Shown piece by piece: positions 5,527-9,136 of a stretch of 9,136 nucleotides of DNA. The DNA lies in contig JAPJPH010000028.1 of the NCBI GenBank assembly GCA_030825745.1, forward strand, positions 1-9,136. The letters run 5' to 3'. Every line of letters starts with the position of its first letter. Positions within the stretch are counted from its first letter, which is position 1. The position numbers were made by a program, and so were the translations under genes. Origin of the DNA: Anaerococcus sp. (GTDB lineage: Bacteria > Bacillota > Clostridia > Tissierellales > Peptoniphilaceae). Below the pieces are notes generated by a model, which did no database searches, was not told the DNA's origin, and was given only the letters and a program-made list of their open reading frames with translations.

Positions 5527-6873
5527 TTATTTTTTTAAGAAATTTTCTTCATAATCTATTAGCTCATATTTAACTTCTTTTCTTAGTAAAAATAGGGCTA
5601 TGACGTTTGGTAATACCATTAATGAGTTAAATAGGTCTGACATATTCCATACTAACTCTATTTTTTGGAATGATCCAACTATCAAAAAGATCATTACTAA
5701 AATCCTGTAAGGGACTAGTCCCTTATCACCAAATAGGAATTTTACGTTACTTTCACCAAAGTAATACCAACCTATTATTGTAGTAAAGGCAAAGAAGGTA
5801 AGGCATATTGCTAGAAGAATTTTTCCAAAAGATCCAAAACCTATCTCAAAGGCTTTTTGGGTTAGGAGGGCTCCATCTAAGCCAGAGCTCATTGAATCAG
5901 TTGCTAGAATCATTAGAACTGTTGCTGAACAAACCACTATGGTATCTATAAATACTCCAACCATAGCAGTAAGGCCTTGTTCAACCGGATGAGCAACATT
6001 TGCAGTGGCGTGAGCATGTGGGGTAGATCCCATACCTGCTTCATTTGAGAATAAGCCACGAGCTACACCATATCTTACTGCTTTTTTGATACCATATCCT
6101 AGGGCTCCTCCTGCCAAAGCTTTGCTTGTAAAGGCTGCTTGAAAGATTAGTTTAAAGGATTGAACTAAGTTTTCTCTAAATTTAACTAGGGTTATTATGG
6201 AAACTATTATATATAGTAGGGCCATAAAAGGAACAACTAGTTGGGCAAAGCTTGCTATTCTTTTTATACCTCCTATAAATACTAGGGATGCAATTATTGC
6301 TATAACTGCTCCTATAGCTATTAGAGGTATTTTTGGGTTTGCTGCATTTATTGATTGGGCAATTGAGTTTGACTGGGTCATATTGCCAAAACAACCTAGG
6401 GCCAAGATTATCATTATTGAGAAAAATTTTGATAAGAAATTTTTAAAACCTGAATTTTTTAGTCCCCTTGTTATATAGTAGCTAGGTCCACCGACCCAAT
6501 TACCATCTTCATCCTTTACCCTGTACTTTTGGGCAAGGACTGCTTCTGCAAATATAGTTCCCATACCAAATAAGCTCATTAGCCACATCCAAAATATTGC
6601 ACCTGGACCACCTGCTACTAAGGCTGTTGCTGCTCCTGCTACATTTCCTGTTCCTACTTGAGCTGCTATTGCTACTGCTAGGGCTTGAAAGGAGGATATC
6701 CCATCGTCGCTTTTTTTGAAAAGTCCTGAAAATGTCTGTTTAAAGGCCTTACCAAAATACCTAAATTGAACCGCTTTATTTGTTATAAGGTATATAAGAC
6801 CTATACCTACGAGAGCTATTATCAAAACATAATCGACTAGGATTGAGTTTAAGAATTTTAATACTATACTCAT
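5527..6873 (-). CDS. AGCS-family sodium:alanine/glycine symporter
   Basis: A 448-residue membrane protein of the alanine-or-glycine:cation symporter family (PF01235), normal length, with about 10-11 hydrophobic segments. Family signatures are VGTGNVAGAATALVAGGPGA (73-92) running into IFWMW, the following FAEAVLAQKYR, and in the middle GLFSNEAGMGSTPHAHA and HPVEQG. It would bring glycine or alanine into the cell with Na+ (or H+). AAGGA (complement of 6880-6884) lies six bases before the ATG. It follows grdD by 57 bases without a convincing terminator, so it is probably the last gene of the glycine reductase operon, and import of glycine for reduction is the likely job (inference). The exact amino acid cannot be told from sequence. 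Confidence 0.94.
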   Translation of the reverse strand: MSIVLKFLNSILVDYVLIIALVGIGLIYLITNKAVQFRYFGKAFKQTFSGLFKKSDDGISSFQALAVAIAAQVGTGNVAGAATALVAGGPGAIFWMWLMSLFGMGTIFAEAVLAQKYRVKDEDGNWVGGPSYYITRGLKNSGFKNFLSKFFSIMIILALGCFGNMTQSNSIAQSINAANPKIPLIAIGAVIAIIASLVFIGGIKRIASFAQLVVPFMALLYIIVSIITLVKFRENLVQSFKLIFQAAFTSKALAGGALGYGIKKAVRYGVARGLFSNEAGMGSTPHAHATANVAHPVEQGLTAMVGVFIDTIVVCSATVLMILATDSMSSGLDGALLTQKAFEIGFGSFGKILLAICLTFFAFTTIIGWYYFGESNVKFLFGDKGLVPYRILVMIFLIVGSFQKIELVWNMSDLFNSLMVLPNVIALFLLRKEVKYELIDYEENFLKK

Positions 6874-6930
6874 AAGTTTTCCTTTCTAATGTAATTAGAT
6901 CATTAGTTATTCAATTTTATTTTTTTTAGT

Positions 6931-8067
6931 TTAGCTAATAAATCCTTTCTCCATTAAAATATTTATTACATCTGATTTTTTGTTTTCATTTACCATTATG
7001 ACAGGTCCGGTACATCCCATTGCAGATTCAGCATAGATGCCTTTTTTATGAATTTCACCTATAGCATCTTCTATTTCTAAGATATCAATACCACCAATTG
7101 ACCCATCTACTATTTCTTTATCTGGAATTTTTATCTCTTCTTCTTTATTATTTTCTTTTACTTCTTCAAGAGATTTTATTATTTCATCAAGACCACATTT
7201 TTTAGCTTGATCATAGATATTTTTAGATAAGCCATTTATATCACCCTTTAGTGAGCTTATTGCATATTTTATGGCTTCTTCTATAACAGGAGTACCGCTT
7301 GCTCTAGATACTATAAATATAGGTTTATAGTATCCATCACCTATAGATGGCCCATAACCTGAACCTGTTGTTTCGTAAAAGCCACCGGAAGTAAATGATG
7401 AGAATACTTTATTTAAAACATTGCCTGTTAGGGAGTCTGTTACTACAATATCAGTGCTTGCTGATAGAAGATCATTTCCTCTAAGTATTATTCCACCATC
7501 TTTTCTTTGACTTGATCCAAAGTTTATGTCAAATCCTCTTTCTTTAAGCTCTTTTAGCTTTTTTTCTATTATCCTAGCTGAGTCTAGGTTTAGGATACCA
7601 ATTGTTGGATCTTTGATTCCGTTTGCCTTGGCAGCTATGATACCATCTATAGCATTTATTAGCATACCAACTTCTCTATTTGTAGAAGATGTACCTGTGG
7701 TATTTGCTATATATACATCTTTACCATTAGCTGGTGATTTTATTCTACCTACAGTTGATACTCCAATTGGGAATGGGTAGTGCATGGTTATTGCAGCATC
7801 TATTTTTCCTTCTTTAAATAGGTTTTCTATGATATTAGTGTTATCACAATCATTAGATGCCTCATAATATTCATAGTCTTTATATTTTTTGCCAACTATT
7901 ATAAATTCTACCTGATCAGATAAATTTTCTACTGCTTTATTTATATTATCTTGACCTAGTTCGCTTAAGAAGTTTGTCACTGCAATTTTTGGTCTACTTA
8001 GACTTTCGCCTTTTTCTAATAAGTTTGCTATATCTTCTAATGATTTGGCTAATTTTACTTTATCCAT
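6931..8067 (-). CDS. grdD: Glycine/sarcosine/betaine reductase component C, alpha subunit
   Basis: GrdD with GrdC forms component C, which takes the Se-carboxymethyl group from selenoprotein GrdA and releases acetyl phosphate, giving ATP via acetate kinase. The 378 residues are close to the family length. The fold is PlsX-like (phosphate acyltransferase), with the central GRIKSPANG (127-135), the glycine-rich TSGGFYETTGSGYGPSIGDG region, and the C-terminal GCTGPVIMVNE containing Cys352. By motif this is the active-site thiol described as Cys359 in Eubacterium acidaminophilum GrdD. The ATG is one base after the grdC stop (TGA-T-ATG), with GAGGAAG inside the grdC end as ribosome site, so the two are translationally coupled. 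Charged stretch KENNKEEEIKIPDKE before the C-terminal part is probably a linker. Confidence 0.95.
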   Translation of the reverse strand: MDKVKLAKSLEDIANLLEKGESLSRPKIAVTNFLSELGQDNINKAVENLSDQVEFIIVGKKYKDYEYYEASNDCDNTNIIENLFKEGKIDAAITMHYPFPIGVSTVGRIKSPANGKDVYIANTTGTSSTNREVGMLINAIDGIIAAKANGIKDPTIGILNLDSARIIEKKLKELKERGFDINFGSSQRKDGGIILRGNDLLSASTDIVVTDSLTGNVLNKVFSSFTSGGFYETTGSGYGPSIGDGYYKPIFIVSRASGTPVIEEAIKYAISSLKGDINGLSKNIYDQAKKCGLDEIIKSLEEVKENNKEEEIKIPDKEIVDGSIGGIDILEIEDAIGEIHKKGIYAESAMGCTGPVIMVNENKKSDVINILMEKGFIS

Positions 8068-8068
8068 A

Positions 8069-9136
8069 TCATACTTCCTCTATAAGATCTTCAGATATTT
8101 TTCTTAGGGCTTGGGCTAGGAAGTTTCTTACTTCGGTACTTTCATCATTTTCTAATTTGCTATCTTCTTTAGTTTCTTCAGCTGTATTTTTTTGAATTAG
8201 CACAGATACACCATCGAATAGGTTGGTCATTCTTCCTAAAAATAGTGAACCTTTACCTATTAGCATAGCTTTTTCAATATTTCCATCTTTGATATCTTCA
8301 ATCATTTGACCAAGATAAGGTACAGCTGATGGGATATGACCTTGGGTTGGAGCCCAGCCAGTCATTCCTTTTTCTTTGATGAAATCTTTAAGGTCTTTTC
8401 TTTCTAATTCTTTATTTTTAACAGCTAGGGCACCTATCATTTTGTAGTTAGCTTCTGGTACATTTCCAGCTCCTGCTGGTACTGTTATATCAGGGTTTTG
8501 CATTTCAGGAGAGAATTTATCAATATCAGTTATTTTTAAGCCGTTATCATATAATGGTTTGGCAACTAGGGAGGTGATTACTGATTGAGGAGATGATCCT
8601 GTATTTACTGTATGACGTCCTATTACATCAGTTCTAACTTCTGGTGATATACCATCATTTTCTGAAATTAAAGCTGCAAATCCAGCTATTACATCTTCAA
8701 ATATTGGTAGGTCTTTTTTTACATGATCACGTGCATTCATTCCAAGTTTTGGTATACAACCTCCACCTATAACTAATACGTTTTTATAAATACCTGATTT
8801 TACTAAAGCACTAGCTTGTATTATAGAATGTACTGGAGCAGCACAGAAGGCTCTAGTATCTGATCCTGTTGCATTTGATAGTTCTAGTGTTTCTGCTATA
8901 GCCTTGGCAAAGTTTCCACCACCTCTTTGGTTTACATCTCCACAGGCTTCTTCTGAGCATTCTATTACATAATCTATTGAGTCTTTATCAATACCCTCTT
9001 CAAGAAGGGATAGACCTGATAGGACTCCTGTGGCTTTAACTACTAGGTTTTCTAGCATATATTCTGCTGAAAGGTTTTCATCGCTATCATGGGCAGCTTT
9101 TACATATCCTACTAATTTTTCATCTATATATAAAGG
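8069..9136 (-). CDS. grdC: Glycine/sarcosine/betaine reductase component C, beta subunit (5' end outside window)
   Basis: The frame runs open from base 9136 to the TGA at 8071-8069, giving 355 C-terminal residues of a protein usually about 510 long; the ATG at 9058 is internal, since the 26 codons before it (PLYIDEKLVGYVKAAHD...) are in frame and fit the family. GrdC is related to beta-ketoacyl-ACP synthase III. Visible marks are CSEEACGDVNQRGGGNFAKA, the SDTRAFCAAPVHSII segment with a probable active-site Cys (codon 8843-8845, residue 98 of the visible part), VLVIGGG, and GWAPTQGHIPSAVPYLG towards the end. The last 40 residues (KNTAEETKEDSKLENDE...) form a charged tail. In known operons grdC follows grdB and precedes grdD, so the selenoprotein genes should lie to the right of this window. 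Confidence 0.95.
   Translation of the reverse strand, partial: PLYIDEKLVGYVKAAHDSDENLSAEYMLENLVVKATGVLSGLSLLEEGIDKDSIDYVIECSEEACGDVNQRGGGNFAKAIAETLELSNATGSDTRAFCAAPVHSIIQASALVKSGIYKNVLVIGGGCIPKLGMNARDHVKKDLPIFEDVIAGFAALISENDGISPEVRTDVIGRHTVNTGSSPQSVITSLVAKPLYDNGLKITDIDKFSPEMQNPDITVPAGAGNVPEANYKMIGALAVKNKELERKDLKDFIKEKGMTGWAPTQGHIPSAVPYLGQMIEDIKDGNIEKAMLIGKGSLFLGRMTNLFDGVSVLIQKNTAEETKEDSKLENDESTEVRNFLAQALRKISEDLIEEV

Noticed and set aside
6886..6906. Hairpin CTAATG...CATTAG between grdD and the symporter gene as a terminator
   Set aside because: Only 6 bp and AT-rich, and on the - strand no T run follows; it also lies next to the symporter ribosome site.

Overview
The window looks like chromosomal DNA from an anaerobic, low-GC Firmicute that ferments amino acids. 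The best guess is the Peptoniphilaceae/Tissierellales group (Anaerococcus-like); this rests on AT-rich codon use (many ATA, AGA and CTA codons), strong AGGAG-type ribosome sites and gene content, not on any search. The metabolic theme is selenium and glycine reductase.

Left part, + strand: the window opens inside a TauE/SafE-type membrane permease (1-852), closed by a strong hairpin (863-909). A promoter near 992-1020 then drives a tight four-gene cluster: selD (selenophosphate synthetase), yedF (TusA-DsrE sulfurtransferase-like protein), a small DUF3343 protein (putative Se/S carrier family) and a class V PLP enzyme of the cysteine desulfurase/selenocysteine lyase type. The last three genes overlap one another by 20 and 11 bases, so they are probably translationally coupled. 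The likely flow is PLP enzyme -> persulfide/perselenide carriers (DUF3343, YedF) -> SelD -> selenophosphate for Sec-tRNA.

Middle, about 4067-5355: there is no credible gene here. The first 78 bases (4067-4144) show nothing I can name and no clear terminator for the sel cluster. The rest is two diverged tandem copies of a roughly 613-bp unit with a GC-rich core that stands out against the AT-rich genome. Each copy folds on paper into a multi-branched structure of about 450 nt closed by two stacked 11-13 bp stems. Differences between the copies, and all non-Watson-Crick positions in the two closing stems apart from one mismatch, become G-U pairs only if the RNA is read from the - strand. I therefore propose two copies of a structured RNA on the - strand, which I cannot match to a known family. 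A motif of about 60 bp occurs four times in the region, twice per unit.

Right part: a tRNA-Gln(CTG) gene with encoded CCA lies on the + strand behind a good promoter. Its terminator (5494-5522) also separates it from the convergent - strand cluster. That cluster reads right to left: grdC (5' end outside the window), grdD, then an AGCS sodium:alanine/glycine symporter. GrdC and GrdD form component C of glycine/sarcosine/betaine reductase, which releases acetyl phosphate. The substrate-activating subunits GrdA and GrdB of this system are normally selenoproteins, so the two clusters fit together: the left one supplies activated selenium, the right one uses it, and the symporter can supply glycine or alanine.
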